A stretch of 64,000 nucleotides of DNA from Amphiplicatus sp046296195 (GCA_046296195.1 JBKBLR010000001.1:214810-278809); one strand, 5' to 3'. Positions 44,402-52,856 are shown, counted from the first letter of the stretch. Numbers and translations are program-made. The notes: generated from the sequence alone by a model not told the origin.

Positions 44402-45454
44402 ATGACGAACACGAGAAATTTTTTGGGCGGCCTGTTCGGAAAAAAGCACGCGGGCGTCGACGCCGAACGCGCCGACGCGCCGGCGAAAAATGCCCCGCCT
44501 ACGGACGGTTCGCCCGCGCCGGCGCCGGAGAAGCAGGGGTTCTTCCAGCGTCTCGCCGCGGGGCTTTCTCGCTCGTCACAGAAGCTCTCCGACGGCGTCG
44601 CCGCTATCTTCACGAAGAAAAAGCTCGATGCGGAAACCCTCGCCGAGCTTGAGGAGCTGCTGATCGCCGCCGATCTCGGGATCGACGGCGCGGCCGCGGC
44701 GACGGCCTCACTCGCCAAGGACCGCTTCGACCGCGAAATAACCGACGCTGAAGTCAAGGAAGCGCTCGCCGCGCATATCGCCGGCGTCCTCAAGGACTAT
44801 GAGAAGCCGCTGACGATCGACCGGGCGCGCGCGCCGCATGTCATTCTTGTCGTCGGGGTGAACGGCGGCGGCAAGACGACGACGATCGGCAAGCTCGCCG
44901 CGCGCTTCCGCGATGAAGGCCTTAAGGTCGCGATCGCGGCCGGGGACACGTTCCGGGCCGCGGCGATCGAACAATTGAAGGTTTGGGCCGAGCGCGCCGG
45001 CGCTGAGTTCCACGCCAAGGCGCCGGGCGCGGACGCCGCCGCGCTCGCCTATGAGGCGCTGACGAGCGCGCGGGCCGCGGGCGCCGACGTCCTGCTGATC
45101 GACACCGCGGGCAGGCTTCAGAACCGCAAGGAGCTGATGGACGAGCTCGCCAAGATCGTGCGGGTGACCGCCAAAGTCGATCCGACAGCGCCCCATGACG
45201 TCCTGCTCGTTCTTGATGCGACGGTCGGCCAGAACGCGCTTGCGCAGGCGGACGCCTTCCGCGAGATCGCCGGCGTCACCGGCCTCGTGATGACGAAGCT
45301 CGACGGGACGGCGCGGGGCGGGGTGCTGGTCGCGCTCGCCGCGCGCCAGAGACTGCCCATCCATTTCATCGGCGTCGGCGAGGGGGCTGGCGACCTGCAG
45401 CCTTTCAACGCCGCGGCCTTCGCGCGCGCCCTGATGGGGCTCGACCTGATTTAG
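44402..45454 (+). CDS. ftsY: Signal recognition particle receptor FtsY
   Basis: FtsY is the GTPase that docks SRP-ribosome complexes at the inner membrane. The 350-residue protein has a charged N-terminal A region, a helical N domain (ETLAELEELLIAADLGID), then the G domain: GVNGGGKTTTIGKL (G1, with Gly where Ala is more usual), AGDTFRAAAIEQL, LIDTAGRLQN (G3), TKLDGTARGG (G4) and FIGVGEGAGDLQPF. The ATG at 44402 is used. yciB follows after 78 bases. Confidence 0.96.
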   Translation: MTNTRNFLGGLFGKKHAGVDAERADAPAKNAPPTDGSPAPAPEKQGFFQRLAAGLSRSSQKLSDGVAAIFTKKKLDAETLAELEELLIAADLGIDGAAAATASLAKDRFDREITDAEVKEALAAHIAGVLKDYEKPLTIDRARAPHVILVVGVNGGGKTTTIGKLAARFRDEGLKVAIAAGDTFRAAAIEQLKVWAERAGAEFHAKAPGADAAALAYEALTSARAAGADVLLIDTAGRLQNRKELMDELAKIVRVTAKVDPTAPHDVLLVLDATVGQNALAQADAFREIAGVTGLVMTKLDGTARGGVLVALAARQRLPIHFIGVGEGAGDLQPFNAAAFARALMGLDLI

Positions 45455-45532
45455 GTTTCCGCGCTTCGGTGTTAGGCCGATAAGGCCCTTCGTTCGATCC
45501 GCCCCAATGGGCGCCAACCCCGGACCCGTCCC

Positions 45533-46231
45533 ATGCCCGCCGTCCGCCTATCCGGTCGCGCCAAGTTCCTGGTCGATTTCGGCCCGCTGCTTGTGTTTTT
45601 CATCGCCTATTTCTTCGGCGCGCGGCTCGCGCCCGCGTTCGGGCATACGATCGCGCCCGGCGAGGAACTCTTTCTGTCCGTGCAGCTTTTCCTGCCCGCC
45701 TTCGCCGCCGCATTTCTCTACAGCGTCTGGCGCGAGCGCCGCATTGCGCCGATGCTGCTCGTGTCAGGGCTTGCGGTCGGCGTGCTTGGCGGACTGACGC
45801 TCGTTTTTCACAACAAGACCTTCTTCTACATGAAGCCGACGATCGTCTATGCGCTGTTCGCGCTGACGCTCGCCGGCGGGCTGATGAGCGGACGCAATTT
45901 CCTGAAGACGCTGTTTGACGGCGCGCTGAACCTTCCCGACGGCATCTGGCGCACGCTGACGCGCCGCTATGCGGTTTTCTTCGCCTTGCTCGCTGCGGCG
46001 AACGAGATCGCCTGGCGATGGCTCGCGCGCGACTGCGACCTCACCTCGATAGGCGCGGCCTGCGCCGGCGAGGCGGCGTGGGTGAACCTCAAGATCTGGG
46101 GCTTCACCGCGGTCAATCTCCTCTTCGCGGTCGCGCAGGCGCCCTTTCTTGCAAAGCACGCGCAGGAGGGGCTTCCGGCCAGGAACACGGGGCCGGCGGC
46201 CGCGCCCTCAGAGCCCGTCGACCGGATTTGA
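45533..46231 (+). CDS. yciB: YciB/IspZ septation-associated membrane protein
   Basis: The 232-residue inner-membrane protein has five to six helices and the family pattern KFLVDFGPLLVFFIAYFFGA, then VFHNKTFFYMKPTIVYALFA and LPDGIWRTLTRRYAVFFALLAAANEIAWR, split across helices. YciB affects envelope integrity and septation. It follows mtaB-ftsY in many alphaproteobacteria. Its last 24 bases overlap the 3' end of the convergent Nudix gene. Confidence 0.9.
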   Translation: MPAVRLSGRAKFLVDFGPLLVFFIAYFFGARLAPAFGHTIAPGEELFLSVQLFLPAFAAAFLYSVWRERRIAPMLLVSGLAVGVLGGLTLVFHNKTFFYMKPTIVYALFALTLAGGLMSGRNFLKTLFDGALNLPDGIWRTLTRRYAVFFALLAAANEIAWRWLARDCDLTSIGAACAGEAAWVNLKIWGFTAVNLLFAVAQAPFLAKHAQEGLPARNTGPAAAPSEPVDRI

Positions 46232-46750
46232 GAAGGTCGGGAAATCGGCGCGGCCTTCGACCTCCTTCCATTGCCGAAGCGCCCAGCCGACGGTCGGAAA
46301 AGCGATGTCGGGCCAGGGGATTTTTTCCCAAGGGAGCAGACCGACCTCGAGGCTTTCAGGACCGGCGGCGCAGTCCGGCGTCGCAAGTCGCGCGCGAAAC
46401 ATGATTTGCACCTGCGAAATCCGCGGCACGCTGTAAACCGCGAGCATCCGCTCAAGGATGATTTGCGCGCGCGCCTCCTCAAAGGCCTCGCGCCTTGCGC
46501 CGTCCTCGACCGTCTCGCCGAGTTCGAGATAGCCGGCGGGCAGCGTCCAGAAGCCTTTGCGCGGCTCGATCGCCCGCCGGCAGAGGAGGATCCGTCCCTC
46601 GAACGAGGCGATCGAGCCGACGACGATCTTCGGGTTCTTGTAGTCGACGAAGCCGCAATGGCCGCACACGTCGCGCGCCCGGTCGTCGCCGACGGGAACA
46701 GCCTTCTCGAACCGTTGGGAAATCGCCGGTTTTTCGACCATAGTCCGCAT
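46208..46750 (-). CDS. Nudix hydrolase with zinc ribbon
   Basis: The 180-residue protein starts with a short zinc-ribbon-like region (DVCGHCGFVDYKNPKIVVG; only one CxxC is seen) and then the Nudix box GYLELGETVEDGARREAFEE, matching GX5EX7REUXEE. These enzymes remove a nucleoside phosphate from compounds such as NADH or FAD. LPWEKIPWPDIAFPTVGWAL near the end is typical of the NudC-like/ADP-ribose group. The substrate is unresolved. It is convergent with yciB. Confidence 0.85.
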   Translation of the reverse strand: MRTMVEKPAISQRFEKAVPVGDDRARDVCGHCGFVDYKNPKIVVGSIASFEGRILLCRRAIEPRKGFWTLPAGYLELGETVEDGARREAFEEARAQIILERMLAVYSVPRISQVQIMFRARLATPDCAAGPESLEVGLLPWEKIPWPDIAFPTVGWALRQWKEVEGRADFPTFSNPVDGL

Positions 46751-47008
46751 CCTTACAAAGGATTTCTCACAATTATCCCGTCCGCGGATAATCCGTAGAA
46801 GGCGCTTTTACGGCGGCGCGGCGACGCAGGGCGTTGAATTTCGCGCGAGCGCTTACGATAATCCTTGACCAGAGGCCTGATCCAGTCAAAACGGGCCTTA
46901 TTCGCCCGCGTTGCGGGCGCGCATGAAGCGCGCGCTGCGCGGCGTGAAATCAAAGACCAAAACGGCGTCCGGCGGACCGGGCGCGGACCTTCAGGGAGCA
47001 ATAACCGC

Positions 47009-47512
47009 ATGGCTTACGATCTCAGGAAATCCCCCGGCCACCTCCTCCGCCGCGCCCAGCAATATGCGCATGACCTGCATGCGAACGCGGTCGGCGCAGA
47101 CGGCCCGACGCCCCGGCAGTTCGAGGTCCTGCATGTGGTGTCGAAGAACGACGGCCTCAGCCAGACCGATCTCGTGCAAGCGACCGGAATCGACCGGTCG
47201 ACGCTCGCCGACATGATCGCGCGCATGTTGAAGAAGGGGCTGCTGTCGCGGTCGCGCACGAAGGAGGACGCCCGGGCGAACGCGGTCAGCATCACCGCCG
47301 CCGGCAAGCGCGTTCTGTCGGGCGCGATGGCGGGCGTTGCGAAAGCCGACGCCGGAGCCCTCGCCGTCCTGCCGAAGGCGCAGCAGGCGGGGTTCATCAA
47401 GGCGCTCGCCGCCTATGCCGATGCGATCGACAAGATGAACGCGCCGGCGCCGGCGAAGAAGGCCGCCAAGACCAAGAAAAAGGCCGCCCGCAAAAAGGCG
47501 AAGCGCCGGTAA
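47009..47512 (+). CDS. MarR-family transcriptional regulator with Lys-rich C-terminal tail
   Basis: The 167-residue protein has a winged-helix domain: GPTPRQFEVLHVVSKNDGLS, QTDLVQATGIDRSTLADMIARML as the recognition region, KGLLSRSRTKEDARANAVSIT as the wing. The last 24 residues (PAPAKKAAKTKKKAARKKAK) are an H1-like basic tail, unusual for MarR proteins but known in some alphaproteobacterial relatives. The ATG at 47009 has GGGAG upstream at rather long spacing; the frame opens at 46865 without coding character. The target is unknown. The 258 bases upstream hold no other gene. Confidence 0.85.
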   Translation: MAYDLRKSPGHLLRRAQQYAHDLHANAVGADGPTPRQFEVLHVVSKNDGLSQTDLVQATGIDRSTLADMIARMLKKGLLSRSRTKEDARANAVSITAAGKRVLSGAMAGVAKADAGALAVLPKAQQAGFIKALAAYADAIDKMNAPAPAKKAAKTKKKAARKKAKRR

Positions 47513-47532
47513 GACGTCGTTCCGGACAATTT

Positions 47533-48027
47533 TCAGGGCCGCCCGTGCCTCCGGGCGGCCTTGTCGTGCGCGCCTTGGCGCTCATAGCCGCCGAGCGTCA
47601 GCATGCGGTCATACATCACGAGCGCGGCGGCGACTGAAAGATTGACGCAAAAGCGCATCGGGATCTTCACAAGATGGGCGCAGCGCGCCTTGGCGGCCTC
47701 CGAAAGGTCGCCCTTCTCCGGCCCGAGGAGATAGGCCGCCTTCAGCGGATGGCGGAAGGCGGGCAGGTCGACCGCGCGCTCGTCAAGCTCGACCCCGACG
47801 AGGACGCACTCCCTCGGCAGCGCCATCTCGTTGAGGCTCGCCCATTGGTAGAGGGGCAGGTGGCCGGCGCTTTTCGACGTGTCGGCAAGCTCGGCCTCGC
47901 GCCGGTCGAGCGGGGAGCCGATGGTGAAGGCGAAGCTCGCCCCGAAGGCGTGGCCGGTGCGCAAGACGGCGCCGAGATTCATCGGCTTTGAAATCCGCTC
48001 CGACCCGATGCCGAAATAACCACGCAT
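47533..48027 (-). CDS. TrmH/SpoU-family RNA methyltransferase
   Basis: The 164-residue SPOUT enzyme has the family start GYFGIGSERISKPMNLGAVLRT with the catalytic Arg, then the knot motifs YLLGPEKGDLSEAAKARC and VKIPMRFCVNLSVAAALVMYD. This resembles short SpoU-type tRNA/rRNA 2'-O-methyltransferases; the target is not resolved. The ATG at 48027 removes 18 upstream codons that lack conservation. The 3' end contains a GC-rich hairpin. Confidence 0.85.
   Translation of the reverse strand: MRGYFGIGSERISKPMNLGAVLRTGHAFGASFAFTIGSPLDRREAELADTSKSAGHLPLYQWASLNEMALPRECVLVGVELDERAVDLPAFRHPLKAAYLLGPEKGDLSEAAKARCAHLVKIPMRFCVNLSVAAALVMYDRMLTLGGYERQGAHDKAARRHGRP
47535..47562 (+). terminator. Possible terminator hairpin between the MarR and SpoU genes
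   Basis: GGCCGCCCG pairs with CGGGCGGCC, with a 6-base loop. The following T-run is poor (TTGTCG) and the hairpin lies inside the last codons of the convergent methyltransferase gene, so it may be coding only. Confidence 0.35.
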
Positions 48028-48152
48028 GCCGCATGAGACCCCTTTCGGCCCATGGTGGCAGAGGCGCCGGGCGGAGTTCAACCGCGTCGGGCGTTGATCG
48101 GCCGGGCGCGGCGCCTGAGAGAGGGGCCGGTGGGACGAGGCGGAGAGGACGC

Positions 48153-48428
48153 ATGGAGGATTTTCTAGGGACGGCGGCGGCGCTGCTGACGACGGCGTCC
48201 TTCCTGCCGCAGGCGATCCGCGTCATCCGCACGAACGACACGCGCGCGATCTCGCTCGTCATGTATCTGATGTTCACGGTCGGCGTCGGGCTGTGGTTCG
48301 CCTACGGCCTTGCGCTCGGCAGCGCGCCGATCATCCTTGCGAACGCCGTGACGTTCCTGCTGGCCGCGGTCATCCTGACCCAGAAGGTCCGCCACCTGCT
48401 TCAGGCGGCGGGAAAGGGTGCGCCATGA
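48153..48428 (+). CDS. SemiSWEET-type sugar transporter (PQ-loop)
   Basis: The 91-residue, three-helix protein has TTASFLPQAIRVIRTNDTRAIS with the conserved Pro-Gln, then LVMYLMFTVGVGLWFAYG, the SemiSWEET/PQ-loop pattern. Two copies dimerise to form a sugar uniporter. GGAGAGG precedes the ATG at 48153. Its stop overlaps the start of the kynureninase-like gene by 4 bases, an unusual partner, which raises the chance of a non-sugar substrate. Confidence 0.85.
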   Translation: MEDFLGTAAALLTTASFLPQAIRVIRTNDTRAISLVMYLMFTVGVGLWFAYGLALGSAPIILANAVTFLLAAVILTQKVRHLLQAAGKGAP

Positions 48429-49534
48429 CCTCCGCCGGATTTGCAAAGCCCGCGCACCCTTATTTCCTGTCGCATTCGGTCGGCCTCTTGCCGCTCGGCG
48501 CGGAAGCGGGCCTGTCGCGGGCCTTTTTCAATCCCTGGGCGGAGGGCCGGGCCGATCTGTGGCCGCGCTGGCTCGAGAGCGTTGAGGCGTGGCGGCGCGC
48601 GCTCGCCCCGGTCATCGGCGCTGATGCGGGCGATATCTGTCCGCAGACGAACATCTCCTCGGCGCTCACGAAGATTCTCTTTTCGCTGCCGGAGACGCCT
48701 GGCCGCCGCAAGATCGTCCTCACCGAAGACGATTTCCCGACAGCCGGCTTCGTGCTCGAGCAGGGGCGCCGGATCGGGCTAGCGCCGGTCCTCCTCAAGG
48801 GCGGCGCACGGCTCGCCGACCCAGATGCCTGGGGCGAGGCCTTCGCGGGCGACGTGCGGCTTCTCCATGTCACGCATGTGTTTTCGAACCGCGGCGTCAG
48901 GACGCCCGTCGCCGAGATCGTCCGGCGCGCGCGCGAGAACGGCGTCGTCGTCATTGTCGATGTCGCGCAGTCGGCGGGGGCCGTTCCCGTCGAGGCGGCG
49001 CGCTGGGGCGCCGATTTTCTCGTCGGCACGTCGATCAAATATCTCTGCGGGGGCCCGGGCGCAGCCTTCCTTGTCGTTAGGCCGGGGGGCGCGGCGACAT
49101 GGGCCCCGGCCGACGTCGGCTGGTTCAGCCATGAGAATCCGTTCGAGTTCGACATCCGCCGTTTCCGCTACGCGCCGGGCGCGGCGCGGTTCTGGGGCGG
49201 CACGCCGTCGGTCGCGCCCTTCATTATCGCGCGCGCCGGCGCCGAGGCGATCGGGGCCGCCGGCGCCGAGGCGATCGAGATGCGGACGCAAGGTCTTCTC
49301 GACCGGCTTCTCGCGCGACTGCCGGCGGAGGCGGTCAGCTCGCATGCGAAGCGCGGCGAGCGCGGCGCGGCGATCATCGTCCGTCCACGGCGCATGGACG
49401 AAGCGCGCGCGGCGCTCGCCGAAGAGAAGATCGCCCATGACGAGCGCATGGGAGGCTTCCGGTTCTCCGTTCATCTTTATACGGAGGAGGAGGAGGTCGA
49501 GCATCTCGCCGCCGTGCTTGCGGCCCACTGCTGA
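48425..49534 (+). CDS. Kynureninase-like PLP-dependent enzyme (aminotransferase class V)
   Basis: The 369-residue fold-type I PLP enzyme has PQTNISSALTKILFSL at the phosphate-binding site, VIVDVAQSAGAVPVE with the PLP-ring Asp, and the Schiff-base Lys in GTSIKYLCGGPGAAF, a sequence very close to the kynureninase motif (YKYLNGGPG). FWGGTPSVAPF follows. Kynureninase cleaves kynurenine to anthranilate and alanine, but no other kynurenine-pathway gene is near, so the substrate is open. It is translationally coupled to the SemiSWEET gene. Confidence 0.8.
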   Translation: MTSAGFAKPAHPYFLSHSVGLLPLGAEAGLSRAFFNPWAEGRADLWPRWLESVEAWRRALAPVIGADAGDICPQTNISSALTKILFSLPETPGRRKIVLTEDDFPTAGFVLEQGRRIGLAPVLLKGGARLADPDAWGEAFAGDVRLLHVTHVFSNRGVRTPVAEIVRRARENGVVVIVDVAQSAGAVPVEAARWGADFLVGTSIKYLCGGPGAAFLVVRPGGAATWAPADVGWFSHENPFEFDIRRFRYAPGAARFWGGTPSVAPFIIARAGAEAIGAAGAEAIEMRTQGLLDRLLARLPAEAVSSHAKRGERGAAIIVRPRRMDEARAALAEEKIAHDERMGGFRFSVHLYTEEEEVEHLAAVLAAHC

Positions 49535-49542
49535 GGCCGCGC

Positions 49543-50346
49543 CTATAATGCGAGCATCAGCGTGACGGGGACGTGGTCCGACGGGCGCTCCCAGCCGCGG
49601 CAGCGGTCGTGGATGCGCATGGCGTCGGCGCCGTCCGACAGCGCCGCTCTTTCAAGCGCGGGCGAGACCCAGATGTGATCGAGCCGGCGGCCGCGGTTCG
49701 ATTGGCGCCAGTCGGCGGCGCGGTAGGACCACCATGTGTAGAGCTTTTCGGGCTCGGGGATGAGGGCGCGCGCGACATCGGTCCAGTCGCCGGCCTCGGC
49801 CGCCTCGTCGAGAAGCCCGACCTCGACGGGCGTGTGCGAGACGACGTCGAGCAGCTGCTTGTGCGACCACACGTCGTGTTCGCGGGGGGCGACATTGAGG
49901 TCGCCGACGAGCACTTCCTTCTTCTTCGACTTGCCGCGGCCCGAAAAGCGCGACCGGAGGTCCTTCAGGAAGGCGAGCTTGTGCGCGAACTTCTCGTTTT
50001 CGTCTGGGTCCGGAAGATCGCCGCCGGCCGGAACGTAGAAATTGTGGATGCGCACCCCGCCGATGGTCGCCGCGATATGGCGGGCGTCGTCCTTGCCGCA
50101 GAACTGTTCGGCCTCGACGTCCTTCAGGGGCGTCCTGGCGAGAATGGCGACGCCGTGATAGCCGGCCTGGCCCGAAACCGCCTGATGCGCGTAGCCGGCG
50201 CTCGCGAGCGCTTTCCCCGGGAATTGGTCGTTCCGGCACTTGATCTCCTGCAGGCAGAGGACGTCGGGCGACTCCTCCGCGAGAAATCGGACGATCTGGT
50301 CGATCCGGAGGCGGACGGAGTTGATGTTCCAGGTGGCGATCTTCAT
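49543..50346 (-). CDS. xthA: Exodeoxyribonuclease III
   Basis: XthA is the AP endonuclease and 3'-5' exonuclease of base-excision repair. The 267-residue protein has MKIATWNINSVRLR with the active-site Asn, CLQEIKCRNDQFP with the metal-binding Glu, GYHGVAILAR, VLVGDLNVAPREHD with the catalytic Asp, and the end RRLDHIWVSPAL and PSDHVPVTL with the Asp-His pair. The ATG at 50346 is the family start; the much longer upstream frame is a shadow of the TSUP gene. Confidence 0.96.
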   Translation of the reverse strand: MKIATWNINSVRLRIDQIVRFLAEESPDVLCLQEIKCRNDQFPGKALASAGYAHQAVSGQAGYHGVAILARTPLKDVEAEQFCGKDDARHIAATIGGVRIHNFYVPAGGDLPDPDENEKFAHKLAFLKDLRSRFSGRGKSKKKEVLVGDLNVAPREHDVWSHKQLLDVVSHTPVEVGLLDEAAEAGDWTDVARALIPEPEKLYTWWSYRAADWRQSNRGRRLDHIWVSPALERAALSDGADAMRIHDRCRGWERPSDHVPVTLMLAL

Positions 50347-50460
50347 GGCGCGGGCCGGTTGAGGGGGAAAGCGCGCGACCATAGCGGCGGCGCGGCGGCG
50401 TGCAACCCGATTGAAAGGGGCCGGCGAACGCGCAATGGGCCTCCCGTGCCTGACCTTTCC

Positions 50461-51204
50461 ATGGTTCTTCCTGACGGCGTCGGCCCCGTCGCGGCGGCGA
50501 TCGTCGTGGCCGCGAGCTTTTTCACGTCCGCGCTGACGGCGGCGTTCGGGCTCGGCGGGGGCCTCGCGCTGCTCGGCGTCATGGGGGCGCTGTTTCCGCC
50601 GGCGGCGGTCATTCCGGTTCACGGTCTCGCCCAGCTCGGCTCCAACGCCGGACGTTTCTGGCTGCAGCGCGCGTCGGTCGTCTGGGAGATCGCGGGCTGG
50701 TTTGCGGCCGGCTCGCTGATCGGCGCGATCATCGGCGCGCGGCTCTTTGTCGAGGTTCCCGAGCGCCTTCTCCAGGCGTTGATAGGGGCCTTCGTGCTGT
50801 TGACCGTGTGGGGGCCGAAGCCGAAGGGCTTTTCGCCCGGCGTCAGGACCTATGCCGTCACCGGAGCGGCAAGCGCCGTGCTGTCGATGTTTGTCGGCGC
50901 GACCGGCCCGATCGCCGCGGCGATGGTCGGGGCGGCGCGGCTCGACAAGCTGAAGACCGTGGCGACGCACGCTGCGGCGATGACGGCGCAGCACCTGCTG
51001 AAGGCCCTGGCCTTCGGCTTTGTCGGCTTCGCCTATGCCGATTGGGCGTTTCTCATTCTCGCCATCGTCGCGGCGGGGTTCGCGGGGACGAGCTTCGGGA
51101 CGAAGGCGCTCCACGCCATGCCGGAAGCGCGCTTCCGACAGGGCTTCACCCTGATCCTCACCTTTTTCGGCGTTTATTTGATCGGCGGGGCGATCATCGG
51201 GTGA
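50461..51204 (+). CDS. TSUP (TauE/SafE) family membrane transporter
   Basis: The 247-residue protein has about eight helices and the two-fold TSUP pattern: TSALTAAFGLGGGLALLGVMG at the first repeat and TGAASAVLSMFVGATGPIAAA at the second, with HGLAQLGSNAGRFW in between. These carriers export or import organosulfur or small carboxylate anions. Start options are the GTG at 50446 and the ATG at 50461; I use the ATG, though neither has a clear ribosome-binding site. It is divergent from xthA, and no substrate clue is visible. Confidence 0.85.
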   Translation: MVLPDGVGPVAAAIVVAASFFTSALTAAFGLGGGLALLGVMGALFPPAAVIPVHGLAQLGSNAGRFWLQRASVVWEIAGWFAAGSLIGAIIGARLFVEVPERLLQALIGAFVLLTVWGPKPKGFSPGVRTYAVTGAASAVLSMFVGATGPIAAAMVGAARLDKLKTVATHAAAMTAQHLLKALAFGFVGFAYADWAFLILAIVAAGFAGTSFGTKALHAMPEARFRQGFTLILTFFGVYLIGGAIIG

Positions 51205-51240
51205 GCGGCGAGGGGCCAAGGCCGTCTTTCATCAGCGGCC

Positions 51241-51837
51241 TTAGAACACGTTGAGCGACGAGCCCGTCACGCCGACCGGCCAGCGCCCGAACTCAAACAG
51301 CCGGAATTTCGCCGTAAACGGATGATCTTCGGCGTCGAAATCCGGGTCCATCGCAGCGATGAGGACGAGCATCGCCTGATGCGCGGCCTGCACCGCGGCG
51401 CCGACGGCGAGCTGCTGCTGCGCCTCGTCCTCGACGTCCCAGATATAGCTCGCCTGCTCCATCGCCTCGCGCGCAGGCTCGGCGACGCGCTCGGCGATCA
51501 ACGTCATGGCGATCTTCAGCGCCTCCTCCGAGAGGAGATCGAGAGCGCGGGCGGTCAGATCGGCGCGCAGGAGCTCCTCCGCCTCCCAGGCGGGGCTGTT
51601 CCAATCATTGTGTTCGGCTGCGGCGGCGGCGTCGTCCCAGTCGACAAGGATCGCAACCTCGGCGTCCGGAAAGCCGAGGCCGTCCGCGTAAGTGCGCGCC
51701 GCAGCGCGCGCGCCGCGCGACATCGGTTCGCCGAGATTGGAAAACCACGGCAGCCCCTCGAGCGAATGCGCAAACCGTCGGACGCGGGCGAGCGCCGGCA
51801 ATTCGCGCTCAAGGCGTTCGAGATCGGAATCGTCCAT
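51241..51837 (-). CDS. Conserved-looking hypothetical protein (198 aa)
   Basis: I do not recognise this soluble, mostly helical protein. It is acidic and Ala-rich, with DSDLERLERELPALARVRRF at the N-terminus and then SLEGLPWFSNLGEP, VDWDD and HNDWNSPAWEAEE, and ends with FRLFEFGRWPVGVTG. The mix of conserved-type Trp and Pro motifs argues for a real gene. The ATG at 51837 is used; its ribosome-binding site is weak. A strong minus-strand terminator lies only 30 bases upstream, so the gene either has a very compact promoter or is controlled by read-through. Confidence 0.6.
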   Translation of the reverse strand: MDDSDLERLERELPALARVRRFAHSLEGLPWFSNLGEPMSRGARAAARTYADGLGFPDAEVAILVDWDDAAAAAEHNDWNSPAWEAEELLRADLTARALDLLSEEALKIAMTLIAERVAEPAREAMEQASYIWDVEDEAQQQLAVGAAVQAAHQAMLVLIAAMDPDFDAEDHPFTAKFRLFEFGRWPVGVTGSSLNVF

Positions 51838-51866
51838 GTGGGCGATGTAAGCTCCCGACCGGCGAC

Positions 51867-51903
51867 AAAAAAGCGCCCGATGCTGGATCACAGCACCGGG
51901 CGC
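51867..51903 (-). terminator. Strong intrinsic terminator just upstream of a same-strand gene
   Basis: On the minus strand, GCGCCCGGTGCTG pairs with CAGCATCGGGCGC around TGATC (one wobble/mismatch region), followed by six T. It lies 228 bases past the lolA stop and 30 bases before the start of the next gene on the same strand, so it could be a lolA-side terminator, the end of a small RNA, or an attenuator. Confidence 0.8.
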
Positions 51904-52130
51904 CAAGCTGCGCTGTTGCGCCTACGCCGGGAGGGGATAATCCGGCGGCCGGAGCGGCGACCGAACCTGCTAGCGGGGGGGCAACGCCGGTTCGGATAAG
52001 TGCCGCCTCAACACTGTTACTCTAACGCCGCAACGGCGGAAATTTCAATAGCAAAATTCAGAAAAAGCTTGCGTGTGACCCCTTGACCAACGGTTTTGTG
52101 ATCGAATCCGGGACGGATTCCGCAAACTTG
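51904..52130 (-). ncRNA. Candidate structured RNA or long leader between lolA and the 198-aa gene
   Basis: This 227-base stretch has no supported reading frame but several GC-rich self-complementary segments on the minus strand. CCGAACC pairs with GGTTCGG across about 21 bases (51961-51995 region), and TCCGGC pairs with GCCGGA (near 51940). It ends at a strong terminator. The part nearest lolA is AT-rich and could hold a promoter. I could not match it to 6S, SRP, RNase P or a known riboswitch by eye, so this is only a candidate. Confidence 0.3.
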
Positions 52131-52856
52131 CTAGTTTCTAATGAAGGCGCCGCCGGCCTCTGGCGTGCGAAACAGGCGGTTGTCCAGTTTTTCCCCAAGC
52201 TTCGGGTCGATGAGCTCGACGAGGGTGACGCCGCCTTGCGGATCGGTGACCGCCCATTGGCGCACCGCGAGATCCGGCGCCGAGAGATAAAGCGTCAGGG
52301 CGCCTTCGGTTTTCTCGTCTGTCGACACCCAGGTGACGGCGATGCCGTCCTCGAAACGCTCGACGCCGGCGAGTTTCGCATCGCCGATGTCGATGCGCTT
52401 CGACAGCAGGAATTTCAGGGGCGTCTTGCCGAGCGGATAGCTGTCGGTCGTTTCGAGCTTCCTGTTCTCGACATAGACCATGCCGCCCGAGCCGACGATG
52501 GTAAGGGGCGAAGGATCATCATAATCGAAACGCACCTGCCCGGGCCGGCGCAGCCTGACCTCGCCGGTCGCGACCGCCCCCGACGGGGCCGTCTGGCGGA
52601 ACTTCGCCGAGAGCGTGGTGATCGATTCAACGGATTTCAACGCCGCGTCGGCGATTTCCTCATCGGCGCGATCGGCGAAAGCGAGTCGCGAGGCGGGCTT
52701 TGACACCGCGATGTCGGCTGCAGGCGCCGGTTTTGAATCAGTCGCGGCGGCCTTGGGCGCCGGCGCCGCGGCGGCGGCGACAGCCGGCGCGGCGATTGCA
52801 AAACTTGCTTCGGCGCAAAAGAGCGCGGCGGATGTCAGAAGTCCGGCGATCATCAT
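52131..52856 (-). CDS. lolA: LolA-like outer-membrane lipoprotein carrier protein
   Basis: LolA moves lipoproteins through the periplasm from LolCDE to the outer membrane. The 241-residue product has a signal peptide, a long Ala/Pro linker (about residues 22-55), and then the LolA fold: SVESITTLSAKFRQTAPSG, TGEVRLRRPGQVRFDYDDPSP, and ends with VTDPQGGVTLVELIDP. GGAGG precedes the two start Met codons. The Ala-rich linker is longer than in E. coli LolA. The Trm112-like gene lies 107 bases upstream on the same strand. Confidence 0.88.
   Translation of the reverse strand: MMIAGLLTSAALFCAEASFAIAAPAVAAAAAPAPKAAATDSKPAPAADIAVSKPASRLAFADRADEEIADAALKSVESITTLSAKFRQTAPSGAVATGEVRLRRPGQVRFDYDDPSPLTIVGSGGMVYVENRKLETTDSYPLGKTPLKFLLSKRIDIGDAKLAGVERFEDGIAVTWVSTDEKTEGALTLYLSAPDLAVRQWAVTDPQGGVTLVELIDPKLGEKLDNRLFRTPEAGGAFIRN

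Noticed and set aside
50347..51219. Upstream extension of xthA (to 558 aa)
   Set aside because: The added 290 residues are the Arg/Asp-rich reverse of the TSUP gene; XthA starts at MKIATWN.
51904..52130. 6S RNA, SRP RNA, RNase P RNA or a known riboswitch
   Set aside because: I looked for the conserved SRP loop (GGAAGGAAGCA-type), TPP and cobalamin boxes and a closing stem for 6S, and found none.
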